DNA of 64,000 nt from Dyella_A sp051962475. Lineage in GTDB: Bacteria; Pseudomonadota; Gammaproteobacteria; Xanthomonadales; Rhodanobacteraceae. Numbering within the stretch: the first letter of the stretch is position 1; each line of letters opens with the position of its first letter. The notes under the pieces are model-generated. The model did not search any database. It worked only from the letters and a program-made list of their open reading frames with translations, and was not told where the DNA came from. Position numbers and translations under genes: made by a program. Positions 1-8,181 of the stretch are shown piece by piece. The stretch spans positions 35,703 to 99,702 of the forward strand of contig NZ_JBQCCF010000056.1 of the NCBI RefSeq assembly GCF_051962475.1, written 5' to 3'.

Positions 1-1044
1 GGGCACCAGCAGCACTTGCTTGTGCTCGCTCACCACGATGGCCGCGGTGGCCGTCATGCCCGGGCGCAAGCTGAGGTCGTCGTTGTTCACCGTGAGTACG
101 GTGAGATAGGACACCACACCGTCCTTGGTCTGCGAGCCGAACCCCACGCGCCGCACCTGCGCCGGATACTCGCGCCCCGGGTACGCATCGACGGTGAAGG
201 TGGCTCGCTGGCCGTTGCGCACCTGGCCCACATCGGCCTCGTCCACGTCCACCTGCAGCTCCATCTTGGACAGGTCTTCGGCCAGCGTGAACAGCACCGG
301 CGCCTGCAGCGAGGCGGCCACGGTCTGGCCCGGCTCGATCGAACGCGTCAGCACCACGCCGTCGATCGGCGAGCGGATCGATGCCTTGGCGAGGTTGGTC
401 TCGCCAGTGCTCAGCGCCGCCTGCGCCTGCGCCACCTCGGCCCGCGCGCTGGCCTGCGCGGCCAGCGCCCGCCGCAGGGCAGCCTGGGCGGTGTCGATAT
501 CCACCAGCGCCGGAATCGTGCCGCCGCTGCTAGCGAACATGCGTGTGAGCCGGCTCACCTGCAGCCGCATCTCGGTCACCGTGGCGGCGGTGAGGCGCAC
601 CTGTGCACGGGAGGCGTCGAGCGCGCCGCGGGCGTTGGCGATCTGGTCCTTGAGGCGCGACACGTCCAGCTGCGCCAGCACCTCGCCGCGCTTCACCGTG
701 TCGTTCACGTCCACCCGCACCGCTTCCATGATGCCGGACAGCTCGCTGCCCACGTCCACCTGGTTGGTCGGCTGCAGGTTGCCGGTGGCCGCCACCGTCA
801 CCACCAGGTCACCGCGGGTGACTTCGGCGGTCTGGTAGCGCGGCTGCGCGGCGGCACTGCTGCGTCGGAGCAGCACGTAGCCCGCTCCGGCAAGCGCCAA
901 TGCGCCTGCCAGCATCAGTAGCCAGCGCAACTGCCGACGCCAGCGTGCGCCTTTGCCCGCTCCACCGGTGCCGAGCACCGCGGCCATGGTCGCCCCAGCC
1001 GTCGTCGGCGAGCCTGCGGGCCGTCGAACAGAGGGCGTCAGCAT
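1..1044 (-). CDS. HlyD/MacA-family efflux periplasmic adaptor subunit (partial, C-terminus off window)
   Basis: Reading the minus strand from the ATG at 1044 gives an open frame of 348 codons that leaves the window at base 1. The product has a short cytoplasmic N-terminus, one membrane segment at about residues 34-52, then a biotinyl-lipoyl-like region (GDLVVTVAATGNLQP, later VKRGEVLAQLD), a coiled-coil hairpin and a barrel segment containing RPGMTATAAI. This order is typical of MacA-like adaptors, which bridge an inner-membrane transporter to an outer-membrane channel. An in-frame ATG at 987 is an alternative start. The partner transporter, probably a MacB-type ABC permease, would lie to the left and is not visible. 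The family call is firm; the substrate is unknown. Confidence 0.85.
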   Translation of the reverse strand, partial: MLTPSVRRPAGSPTTAGATMAAVLGTGGAGKGARWRRQLRWLLMLAGALALAGAGYVLLRRSSAAAQPRYQTAEVTRGDLVVTVAATGNLQPTNQVDVGSELSGIMEAVRVDVNDTVKRGEVLAQLDVSRLKDQIANARGALDASRAQVRLTAATVTEMRLQVSRLTRMFASSGGTIPALVDIDTAQAALRRALAAQASARAEVAQAQAALSTGETNLAKASIRSPIDGVVLTRSIEPGQTVAASLQAPVLFTLAEDLSKMELQVDVDEADVGQVRNGQRATFTVDAYPGREYPAQVRRVGFGSQTKDGVVSYLTVLTVNNDDLSLRPGMTATAAIVVSEHKQVLLVP

Positions 1045-1253
1045 GACCGCCACCCTGCCAAGTACCGCCGGCACCTTCGCCTAGAAGCCCCCATCACCGC
1101 ACCTTTTCCCGCCTGGCCGACCGCCATCAGGGTCCACACTAGGACGGACAGTCGCCCCGGGCCTTGATGCCCATCAAGGCGACGGGTGACGTCGCATCAC
1201 CTGCGCCGGATGGCGTTGATCCTGTCAGGATAGGCATGTCCGTTTTTGGCTGT

Positions 1254-1283
1254 TTGCTGTCGCGGGCTGGCGCTCCGTATGGT
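1254..1283 (+). promoter_or_regulatory. Possible sigma-70 promoter of the cysteine hydrolase gene
   Basis: TTGCTG at 1254-1259 and TATGGT at 1278-1283 are separated by 18 bases and lie about 45 bases before the hydrolase start. Match quality is moderate and there is no experimental support. The rest of the divergent spacer 1045-1328 shows no other element I can support. Confidence 0.3.
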
Positions 1284-1328
1284 GGAAATCTCTGAAAAAT
1301 GACCACTCCAACCCCAACGGAGCGTTCC

Positions 1329-1895
1329 ATGACTACATGTCTTCTCGTGATCGATGCGCAAGAATCCTTCCGCCACCGCGCGTACTTCAACGAGGGTCGC
1401 CTCGCGCCCTACCTGGCGGCCCAGAACGCACTGATCGAGCAGTGCGTCGCCGCCGGCGTGCCGGTGGTTCGCATCCTGCACCAGGACGGTCCGGACGCCG
1501 CCGACAACCCCTTCTCCGCCCGCTCCGGCCACGTCCGCCCCATCGTTGGCCTGGTCGAGTTCGACGCCGCCGCGCAGTTCGTGAAGACCCGGCACAGCGC
1601 ACTGGTAGGCACCGGGCTGGACGTCTGGCTGGTGCAGCACGGCATCCGCCGGTTGATCGTCAGCGGCATCCGCACCGAGCAGTGCTGCGAGACCACCACG
1701 CGCAATGCCTCCGATCTCGGCTGGGAGGTGGACTACGTGACCGCCGCCACGCTCACCTTCGACATGACCACCCCCGATGGCGGCGTGCTGCGCGCCGACG
1801 ACATCGTGCAGCGCACTGAGACGGTGCTGCGCGACCGCTTCGCCACTCTCTGCACGGTGGACGAAGCCGTCCGACGGGCCGTGGCGCAGCCGTGA
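1329..1895 (+). CDS. Isochorismatase-family cysteine hydrolase
   Basis: This 188-residue protein has the cysteine-hydrolase fold of the isochorismatase/nicotinamidase family. The catalytic triad is readable: Asp9 in LVIDAQ, Lys86 in FVKTRHS, and Cys119 in GIRTEQCCETT. The ATG at 1329 is preferred to the in-frame ATG at 1299 because GGAG sits six bases upstream and the family normally begins at the first beta strand. The stop overlaps the start of the GlxA-like regulator gene, so the two are probably co-transcribed. The substrate cannot be told from sequence; small amides, N-carbamoyl compounds or isochorismate are possible. It is likely cytoplasmic, as no signal peptide is seen. Confidence 0.85.
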   Translation: MTTCLLVIDAQESFRHRAYFNEGRLAPYLAAQNALIEQCVAAGVPVVRILHQDGPDAADNPFSARSGHVRPIVGLVEFDAAAQFVKTRHSALVGTGLDVWLVQHGIRRLIVSGIRTEQCCETTTRNASDLGWEVDYVTAATLTFDMTTPDGGVLRADDIVQRTETVLRDRFATLCTVDEAVRRAVAQP

Positions 1896-2917
1896 GAACG
1901 CCGGTGCGCGTGCTGTTCGCCCTGTTGCCGGACAGCCTGGCGCTGGACTGGGCCGGTCCGGCCGAAGCGCTGCGCATCGCCAACGGCGTGCTGGCCGAAC
2001 AGGGCCAGCCGCCGGCTTTCGCGGTGGAGTTCGTCGGCCCCGATCCTGAGCCGATGACCTCGGTCGGTATCCGGCTGCGGGACATCGCGCCGTTGCCGGT
2101 TATGCGTGAGGACGATCCGCGTCCCACCTGGATCGTGCTGCTCGGGCAACCGGGCAGCGCGTTCAACGTGCGCCGCCCGACCACGCGCCGCCTGCTCGAC
2201 TGGCTGCGCCCGCTGCAGCTGCACGAGGGCCGGCGCGAACTGGTCTGCGTGTGCGCGGGCAGCCTGCTCGCCGCGCATGCGGGGCTGCTCGACGGCCGCG
2301 ACGCGACCACCCACCACCAGCATCTGGACGAACTGCGCGCGGCAGCACCGCATTGCCGCGTGGTGGCCAATCGCGTGTTCGTCGCCGCGGACGCGGTCTG
2401 GAGCAGCGCCGGCGTCACCACCGGCATCGACCTGATCCTGCACCGCATTACCGCCGTCTGCGGCCCACTGGTTGCCGCGCGCGTGGCCGAAACGATGGTG
2501 GTGGCCCTGCGCCGCGGCCCGGCCGACCCGGAACTGTCGCCGTTCCTGGCCCATCGCGGCCACATGCACCTGCCGTTGCACCGGCTGCAGGACGCCATCT
2601 GCCAGCAACCGCAGGCCGACTGGACGGTGAAAGCGATGGCGCGCGTCGCCTGCGTCTCGCCGCGGCATCTGGCGCGGCTGTTCGCATTGCACGCCGACAC
2701 CTCGCCGCTGCACTACCTGCAACGCATCCGCCTGACCACGGCCGAAGCGGCCCTGCGCGCCGGCGCCCGCGTCGGCCAGGCGGCGGAACTGGCCGGCTTC
2801 AGCTCCGACGTGCAGTTGCGTAGGGCGTGGAGCCGACTGGGCAGCACCGGGGACACACCGTCCCGCGTGCGCCGGCCACGCGGCGAAACACCGCCGCCCG
2901 GGTCCTCCGTCGGATGA
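1892..2917 (+). CDS. GlxA-family transcriptional regulator (DJ-1/PfpI domain plus AraC HTH)
   Basis: The GTG start at 1892 overlaps the TGA of the cysteine hydrolase gene (GTGA), which indicates translational coupling. The 341-residue product has an N-terminal DJ-1/PfpI-like domain (about residues 1-190), including VCAGSLLAAHAGLLDG and a TTHHQHLDEL segment, then two AraC-type helix-turn-helix units at about 235-325 (VSPRHLARLFALHADTSPL, VGQAAELAGFSS). GlxA-type proteins are transcription activators whose amidotransferase-like domain is thought to sense metabolites. The neighbouring hydrolase suggests control of a nitrogen-compound or amide pathway, which is inference. A few residues after the second HTH are low complexity. 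Confidence 0.85.
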   Translation: MRTPVRVLFALLPDSLALDWAGPAEALRIANGVLAEQGQPPAFAVEFVGPDPEPMTSVGIRLRDIAPLPVMREDDPRPTWIVLLGQPGSAFNVRRPTTRRLLDWLRPLQLHEGRRELVCVCAGSLLAAHAGLLDGRDATTHHQHLDELRAAAPHCRVVANRVFVAADAVWSSAGVTTGIDLILHRITAVCGPLVAARVAETMVVALRRGPADPELSPFLAHRGHMHLPLHRLQDAICQQPQADWTVKAMARVACVSPRHLARLFALHADTSPLHYLQRIRLTTAEAALRAGARVGQAAELAGFSSDVQLRRAWSRLGSTGDTPSRVRRPRGETPPPGSSVG

Positions 2918-2972
2918 CAGCGGCCATCCTAGACGCGCCCTATCCCATCGCGCTGCCAGCAGACCGCGAGAT

Positions 2973-3575
2973 CTATTCCGCTTCTGCGAAGCGTTGCTCA
3001 CTCCACGGATCGCCGCGCAGGTGGTAGCCGCGCAATTCCCAGAAGCCGGCTTCTTCGCGGGCAGTGAACTGCAAGCCGGTGAGCCATTTGGCCGACTTCC
3101 AGAAATACAGATGTGGCACCAGCAGGCGGGCCGGGCCGCCGTGGGCGGGGGCGAGCGGCTGGCCGTCGTAGTGGGTGGCGATCATGGCGCGGCCGTCGAG
3201 CACGTCGGCTGCGGTGAGGTTGGTGGAGTAGCCATCGGCGCTGTGGGCGAGCAGGAAGCCGGTGGGCGCGGCGAGACCGGCGTCGGCGAGCAGGTCATCC
3301 AGCATCACGCCTTCCCAGGCCGTGTCGAGCTTGGACCAGCGGGTGACGCAGTGGATGTCGCGCACAATGCGTTGCCGCGGCAGCGCGCTGAAGGCCGTCC
3401 AATCCCAGCGCTTGAGCGGACGCACGCCGTGTTTGAGGGTGAGCGACCAGTCGGCGATGTCCAGCGCGGGCGTGGCGTCCATCGACATCACCGGGAACTT
3501 GGCGGTGAGCACCTGTCGCGGCGGCAGGCGCGCTTGGCCGTTGGCGGCCGGATCGTCGGCATCGGAGGTGGACAT
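2973..3575 (-). CDS. Sulfite-oxidase-like molybdopterin oxidoreductase
   Basis: The 200-residue protein matches the oxidoreductase molybdopterin-binding (SUOX) fold. Cys76 in DIHCVTRWSK is the expected molybdenum ligand, and later segments (SADGYSTNL, HGGPARLLVP, YFWKSAKWLTG) are family-typical. It lacks a Tat or Sec signal peptide, the dimerisation domain of true sulfite oxidases and any heme domain, so it is a compact cytoplasmic-looking member of the YuiH/YedY relatives. No heme-containing membrane partner lies next to it, and the electron acceptor and substrate are unknown. The gene converges on the GlxA-like regulator and is divergent from the PepSY gene. Confidence 0.8.
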   Translation of the reverse strand: MSTSDADDPAANGQARLPPRQVLTAKFPVMSMDATPALDIADWSLTLKHGVRPLKRWDWTAFSALPRQRIVRDIHCVTRWSKLDTAWEGVMLDDLLADAGLAAPTGFLLAHSADGYSTNLTAADVLDGRAMIATHYDGQPLAPAHGGPARLLVPHLYFWKSAKWLTGLQFTAREEAGFWELRGYHLRGDPWSEQRFAEAE

Positions 3576-3739
3576 GGCGGGGGCCTATGGCGGTACGGCG
3601 TGGGCGAACTTAGCACCGTAGGGAAATCGCCGCCGCACACGCGGCCCTGAACGCCCGACGTCACGACGACGCGGCTTTCACCGCGCGCTGATCTATGCGG
3701 GCCAAGACTCGCCACTCCCTCCCATTGGAGATGCCTGCG

Positions 3740-4171
3740 ATGAAAACGATCGCCCTCACGCTCGCGCTGGCCCTGGGCAGCAGCGGCGCCGCGCTGGCGC
3801 AGTCCGACAGCCACCGCGCCCTCACTGAGGCGCAGGTGCGCGCCCACCTGCAGGATCAGGGCTACAGCCACATCGACGACCTGAAGTTCAAGCACGGCAT
3901 GTGGCACGCCGATGCCCGCAGCGGCAACGGCGAACACGTGGACCTGCGCATCGACCCGGTCAGCGGCAAGGCCTACGCGGACGAACAGAAGGTGTCGCGT
4001 CTGGGCAAGGACGACGTTCGCGCCTCGCTCGCCAGCGCCGGCTACACCGACGTGCACGACGTGGAGTTCGACGACGGCGTATGGCAGGCCAAGGCCGAGA
4101 ACAGCGCTGGCAAGGACGTGAAGCTCACCATCGATCCGGATACCGGCAAGGTGATCGGAACGGACGACTGA
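3740..4171 (+). CDS. Secreted protein with two PepSY-like repeats
   Basis: The ATG at 3740 gives a clean Sec signal peptide (MKTIALTLALALGSSGAALA, cleavage near AQS). The ATG at 3731 lies too close to the GGAG at 3727-3730. The mature 120 or so residues hold two PepSY-type repeats, each ending in a strand-turn motif (RIDPVSGKAY and TIDPDTGKVIG). PepSY domains are small periplasmic modules linked to protease inhibition or sensing; the exact role is unknown. The last base of the stop codon is the first base of the FNT start (TGATG), so this gene and the downstream transporter gene are coupled. Confidence 0.8.
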   Translation: MKTIALTLALALGSSGAALAQSDSHRALTEAQVRAHLQDQGYSHIDDLKFKHGMWHADARSGNGEHVDLRIDPVSGKAYADEQKVSRLGKDDVRASLASAGYTDVHDVEFDDGVWQAKAENSAGKDVKLTIDPDTGKVIGTDD

Positions 4172-5058
4172 TGCCCACGTCCAAGGAGCGATCCACTAAG
4201 GAGCCGACCACGCAGGAGGAAGGTGACGGCTTCGCCTTGTCTCGCGAAGAGCGCGGCGACGTGCATCACCTGCGCCCACCGCGCCCGGTGGTGCTACACG
4301 AGACGATCCGCCGCGAAGGCGAGCAGGAACTGGCGCGCAACGTGTCGGCGCTGGGCTGGTCGTCCTTGGCGGCGGGCATGACGATGGGTTTCTCGATGCT
4401 GGCGCGCGCCCTGCTCCACCGCCACACGGAAGGCGTGCCGGGTGCGTTTCTGATCGAGAGCCTGGGTTATCCGTTCGGGTTTCTGGTGGTGATCCTGGCG
4501 CGCCAGCAATTGTTCACCGAGAACACGATGACGGCGGTACTGCCGCTGATGACCGACCCAGGCTGGGGCAAGCTCGGCTGTCTGCTGCGGCTGTGGGGCG
4601 TGGTGCTGGCCGGCAACCTGGTCGGCGGCGCGCTGTTCGCCTGGGGCATGTTGAACATGCAGATACTCGGCGCCCCCACTCAGGACGCCTTGCATGCTGC
4701 AGGCGAAGCGCTGATGCAGAACACGCCGTGGCAGATGTTCACCAAGGGCATTGCCGCGGGTTGGCTGATCGCCACCATGGTGTGGCTGCTGCCGGCAGCC
4801 GAGCGCGGCAAGATCGCGGTGATCGTGATCATCACGTACGTGATCGCACTGGGCGACTTCACCCACATCATCGTGGGCTCGGTGGAAGCGCTCTACCTGG
4901 TCTTCGACGGCGCCACGAGCTGGACGGCCTACCTGCTGCGCTTCGCCCTGCCGACGCTGGCCGGCAACATCGTGGGTGGCAGCCTGATCTTTGCGCTGAT
5001 CAGCCATGCGCAGGTGCGCAGCGACGACGAAAACGAGGACCCGAAGGCGCGCCGCTGA
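4171..5058 (+). CDS. Formate/nitrite transporter (FNT) family channel, YfdC-like
   Basis: The 295-residue protein has a polar N-terminal tail of about 55 residues and then six hydrophobic segments with glycine-rich FNT signatures (GNLVGGALFAWGM, GNIVGGSLIFAL). The long frame extends upstream, but the true start is the ATG at 4171, which overlaps the PepSY stop and begins a normal N-terminus. FNT proteins form pentameric inner-membrane channels for formate, nitrite or related small anions. The extended N-terminus resembles the YfdC branch, whose substrate is not established. No formate dehydrogenase or nitrite reductase gene is near. Confidence 0.85.
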   Translation: MPTSKERSTKEPTTQEEGDGFALSREERGDVHHLRPPRPVVLHETIRREGEQELARNVSALGWSSLAAGMTMGFSMLARALLHRHTEGVPGAFLIESLGYPFGFLVVILARQQLFTENTMTAVLPLMTDPGWGKLGCLLRLWGVVLAGNLVGGALFAWGMLNMQILGAPTQDALHAAGEALMQNTPWQMFTKGIAAGWLIATMVWLLPAAERGKIAVIVIITYVIALGDFTHIIVGSVEALYLVFDGATSWTAYLLRFALPTLAGNIVGGSLIFALISHAQVRSDDENEDPKARR

Positions 5059-5156
5059 GGGGGCAAGCGCGGGCGGCAGGGCTACCTAGCGAAAATAGCC
5101 GCCCGTCCGGACGCCTCCGCCGCTCGCCCCTGCATCGCGAAAGGGCGGGTGCATCC

Positions 5157-5966
5157 TCACGGCGGAGTCGCGCTCTGCGACTCCACCACCATGTCGAGCA
5201 CATAGACATCACCAGCCCCTGTGCCGCTGGCGTAGCGCTTGACGCGCAACACGTTGCGCATGCCCGGCGCATGCGTGTACCCCTCGATAGTTTGTACCAA
5301 CGCGTGCCACGGGCCGGGCTCGCCGGCTTTCAGGCCGTGACTGTCGTAGTGGCGCTCACGCACGTTGAGACAGGTCGTACCACTGGCCACCGGGGTATCG
5401 CAGGGAACCTCCCGCGGCGCCACCTCGAGGAACACCGTGGCACCGGGACCGCCGTACCGGGTTTCCGCCGTGGGTTGCCCGGTGAAAAGCAGCACGTCTC
5501 CGCTGACGGTAACCAGCTTCAGCTGCGGCATGGCGCCCTCCTGGTCGAGGCTGATGGCGGGCTTGCCGCCGAGCCGCCGCACCACGGCTTGATCCAGCGC
5601 ATTCAGCTCCGGCTGCACACAGGCCATCATGGTCGACAGCATGGGACCGAGCAGCAGGCGACCTTGCTCGATACGATACGGAGCCGCCTTGGCGTTGCAC
5701 AGCTGGCTGATCGACAGGCGGCCATCGGCGAAGTCGAGCTGCACCGGGCGATCGGGGCGCACGAACAGCGCGGCGATACGCGCGCCCTGCGCATCGGTAG
5801 CGGACTGGAGCTTCCAGTGATGACCGGCCAAGGTGGAAGCATCGACCGCCCCGGTCGGCGCGACGACGGGCGCACCGCGCACCTCGCCGCCCGCCGCGGC
5901 CGATGACATCGAACAGGCGCCCTGCCCCAGGCACAACAGCACCATCAACACACGACCGATCGACAT
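5157..5966 (-). CDS. META and DUF4377 domain envelope protein (putative lipoprotein)
   Basis: From the ATG at 5966, which has AGGAGA about eight bases upstream, the 269-residue product starts with a hydrophobic segment ending in GQGAC. That is a weak lipobox, so lipoprotein status is uncertain. A META/HslJ-like domain follows (about residues 48-160, with HHWKLQSA and NAKAAPYRIEQGRLLLGP), then a DUF4377-like domain (about 175-262, with CLNVRERHYDSHG and YTHAPGMRNVLRVKRY). META proteins are envelope proteins linked to motility or stress phenotypes, and DUF4377 commonly follows META. A longer frame to 6032 lacks a ribosome-binding site. Confidence 0.75.
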   Translation of the reverse strand: MSIGRVLMVLLCLGQGACSMSSAAAGGEVRGAPVVAPTGAVDASTLAGHHWKLQSATDAQGARIAALFVRPDRPVQLDFADGRLSISQLCNAKAAPYRIEQGRLLLGPMLSTMMACVQPELNALDQAVVRRLGGKPAISLDQEGAMPQLKLVTVSGDVLLFTGQPTAETRYGGPGATVFLEVAPREVPCDTPVASGTTCLNVRERHYDSHGLKAGEPGPWHALVQTIEGYTHAPGMRNVLRVKRYASGTGAGDVYVLDMVVESQSATPP

Positions 5967-6102
5967 GCGGACTCTCCTTGTGATGTCGCGCGACCAACGC
6001 GCAGACGGTGGCCGGACTTTAGCGCCGGCCATGCACGAAAATCGTTAGGACAACCAGCGGGCTCGTGCTTCCGCTGGCCCCGCGCCGCGTGCTTCGCCGC
6101 CT

Positions 6103-8085
6103 TCAGCGACTGCTGCGCGGCGGCGTAGAAGATGCGGGCGTCACCCCATCCTGCGGCGCGATGCCCGCGTGTTCGCGCAGGATGCGGCGGATCTCCAGGA
6201 TCGCCTGTGGCGTCTCCTGCACGCTGTGGCCCGAGACGATCACCTTCTCACTGGCCGCGCCCGCCAGATGTGCACTGGCGTAGGGGACGAAGCCGTCGTC
6301 GGCTTGTTCCAGCGGTCCTTCCGCGCTGCGCCGGGCGATGATCGAGTGGTAGCGCACACCCGGGGTGATCGGCGATTTCGCGGTGGCACGCAGGTACGGG
6401 TTGGTGTCACGCAGCAGGTCGACGCCGGTGGGGGCAGTGCGGAACAGCGCGGCCTGCTCGGGCAGCTCGCCGGCCAGCGCCTCGGCGATGCGCGCGGTGG
6501 CATCGAGCAGGGTCTTGGGCAGGCGGATCAGCTTGGTGGCCATGCGCGCCAGCCAGTGGCCGGCGACGGGCGTGCCGGCGTGCGGCGCCGCCAGGAAGAT
6601 GGCCTCGTCCACGCCGGGCAGCGGAGTGATGGAAAGGTAAGGCGCCAGCGCAGCGAGCCGTTTGCGCCGCGGTGAATCCGGCGGCGCGTGGAAGATGCGT
6701 TGCCACAAGGCGTCACCGCTGTTCACCACCAGCAGGCGGGCGATCACCCCGCCCATGCTGTGCCCGATCAGCGTGATGTGGTGGCTGGCCGGTGCGGCAC
6801 CGGCCGGGTCGAGCGTGGCGAAGGTTTGCGCCAGCGCCGCACGAATCTGCACCAGGTTCACCGGGATCGGCACGTTGGTCGGGTAGTACACCTCCCAGAT
6901 CTGGTAACGCTTGCGCAGCGCCTCGTCGCCCATCACCTCGTTGGCGAGGTTCACCCAGGCCTCGGGGCTGGACGCGAGGCCGTGGATCATCACCACGGTG
7001 AGCCGCTCGGGGTCGTACGGCTGCATCAGGAACACGCGGGGGTGATCGAGCGCGTCATCCCGGCCCAGCAGGTTGTCGATGGCCTTGCGGGCGAAACCCG
7101 AATCGGCCAGCCACAGGGCGTACGGCGCGCTGAAATTGGCGGCCAGCGGCACCGTTTGGCCGTCCATTTGCGCGGTGTCGCGGCGATACGGATCGAGCGC
7201 ATCGATGACCGCCTCGCGGGTACCCAGCACGGCGCCCAGCGAATCGCCGGGAAAGCGCAACAGCACGGTGGCCGGCAGATAGCCCGTTTCGGCGAACGGC
7301 AGAGCCGGGTTGCGCCGGACCTGCGCCGCGGGGCGGGCCACCATCACCACCTCGGCGCCGAGTCCATCGCGCCGGTAGATGCTGGCCAAGCCGTCGATGC
7401 GCAGACGCGAGGCGGGCACCATCGCCTCCAGCTTCGGCGCACCGCGCGGCAGCACCAGCTCGATGCTGCCGTAGCGCAACTGCCAACCGTCCACGACTTC
7501 GGTGCGGCCCGGCGCCGGCGGATGGGAACGCCCCGCCCGCTGCCCTTGTTCGAACATCAATGCGGCAACCCGCTCGACCGCGTAGTTGTAGCTATCGCGC
7601 ATCTGGGTCTGGCGATCCTCGAACGCGCGCTCGCGCGGCGAGCGGTCACCGAAGAACAGGTAAGCGTACGCGTAGCGAGCCGCGTCGAGATAGGCACTGA
7701 CGCGACGAGCGTCGGTATCGCTGGTGGTCTTGTCTGCGTTCAGTGCCTCACCCAGCGCCAGCTCGGCCAGCGCCGAGAGGCGTGCGTCGGTGTCGAGCAG
7801 GGTCGCCTGGCGCAGCGCCTGAATGCAGGGCATGGCGACGTCGACGCAGTCGTCCGGATCGAGGCCCAGGCGAGAGATCGCGTTGCGCGTGGCGAAGCTC
7901 AGCGCCCCGGTGGTGAGCACGTCGCCGCGGCGGTTCTCGTCGTAGGTGCGGGGGTTGTCCTGCTTGACGTGGACCAGCGCGCAGCCGGCAAGCTGCGCCA
8001 CGGACAAGATCGCCAAAGCTGCGCCTACCAGGCGCATGAGCGCCGACGCGCGCCGTGTCGCACCCTCCTGCCAGCTTCGCCGCAT
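6103..8085 (-). CDS. Large alpha/beta-hydrolase (lipase-like) putative lipoprotein
   Basis: This 660-residue protein carries a signal segment with lipobox LAGC near residue 36 and a C-terminal alpha/beta hydrolase of about 300 residues. The hydrolase shows VVMIHGLASSPEAW, the nucleophile elbow GHSMGG at about residue 440, and a late GHS motif that may supply the catalytic His. The N-terminal 300 residues are helix-rich with no recognised domain. The ATG at 8085 follows a GGGGGA sequence; ATGs at 8118 and 8037 are alternatives. It likely acts on lipids or esters at the envelope, substrate unknown. It is divergent from the quinone oxidoreductase gene. Confidence 0.75.
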   Translation of the reverse strand: MRRSWQEGATRRASALMRLVGAALAILSVAQLAGCALVHVKQDNPRTYDENRRGDVLTTGALSFATRNAISRLGLDPDDCVDVAMPCIQALRQATLLDTDARLSALAELALGEALNADKTTSDTDARRVSAYLDAARYAYAYLFFGDRSPRERAFEDRQTQMRDSYNYAVERVAALMFEQGQRAGRSHPPAPGRTEVVDGWQLRYGSIELVLPRGAPKLEAMVPASRLRIDGLASIYRRDGLGAEVVMVARPAAQVRRNPALPFAETGYLPATVLLRFPGDSLGAVLGTREAVIDALDPYRRDTAQMDGQTVPLAANFSAPYALWLADSGFARKAIDNLLGRDDALDHPRVFLMQPYDPERLTVVMIHGLASSPEAWVNLANEVMGDEALRKRYQIWEVYYPTNVPIPVNLVQIRAALAQTFATLDPAGAAPASHHITLIGHSMGGVIARLLVVNSGDALWQRIFHAPPDSPRRKRLAALAPYLSITPLPGVDEAIFLAAPHAGTPVAGHWLARMATKLIRLPKTLLDATARIAEALAGELPEQAALFRTAPTGVDLLRDTNPYLRATAKSPITPGVRYHSIIARRSAEGPLEQADDGFVPYASAHLAGAASEKVIVSGHSVQETPQAILEIRRILREHAGIAPQDGVTPASSTPPRSSR

Positions 8086-8181
8086 GCGTTCCCCCGCGAT
8101 GAAGGCGCCAGGGTACATCGCGCACCCTGCACCACCGATGGGCGATCATGCCCGCTTTTAGCGATCCACGAGGAAGACCCG

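Noticed and set aside
2973..3575. Sulfite-oxidase-like protein as the MsrP methionine sulfoxide reductase
   Set aside because: It is much shorter, has no Tat signal and lacks an MsrQ-type heme membrane partner next to it.
6688..8181. Upstream extension of the quinone oxidoreductase frame
   Set aside because: It runs antisense through the lipase gene; the family N-terminus and a good ribosome-binding site are at 8182.
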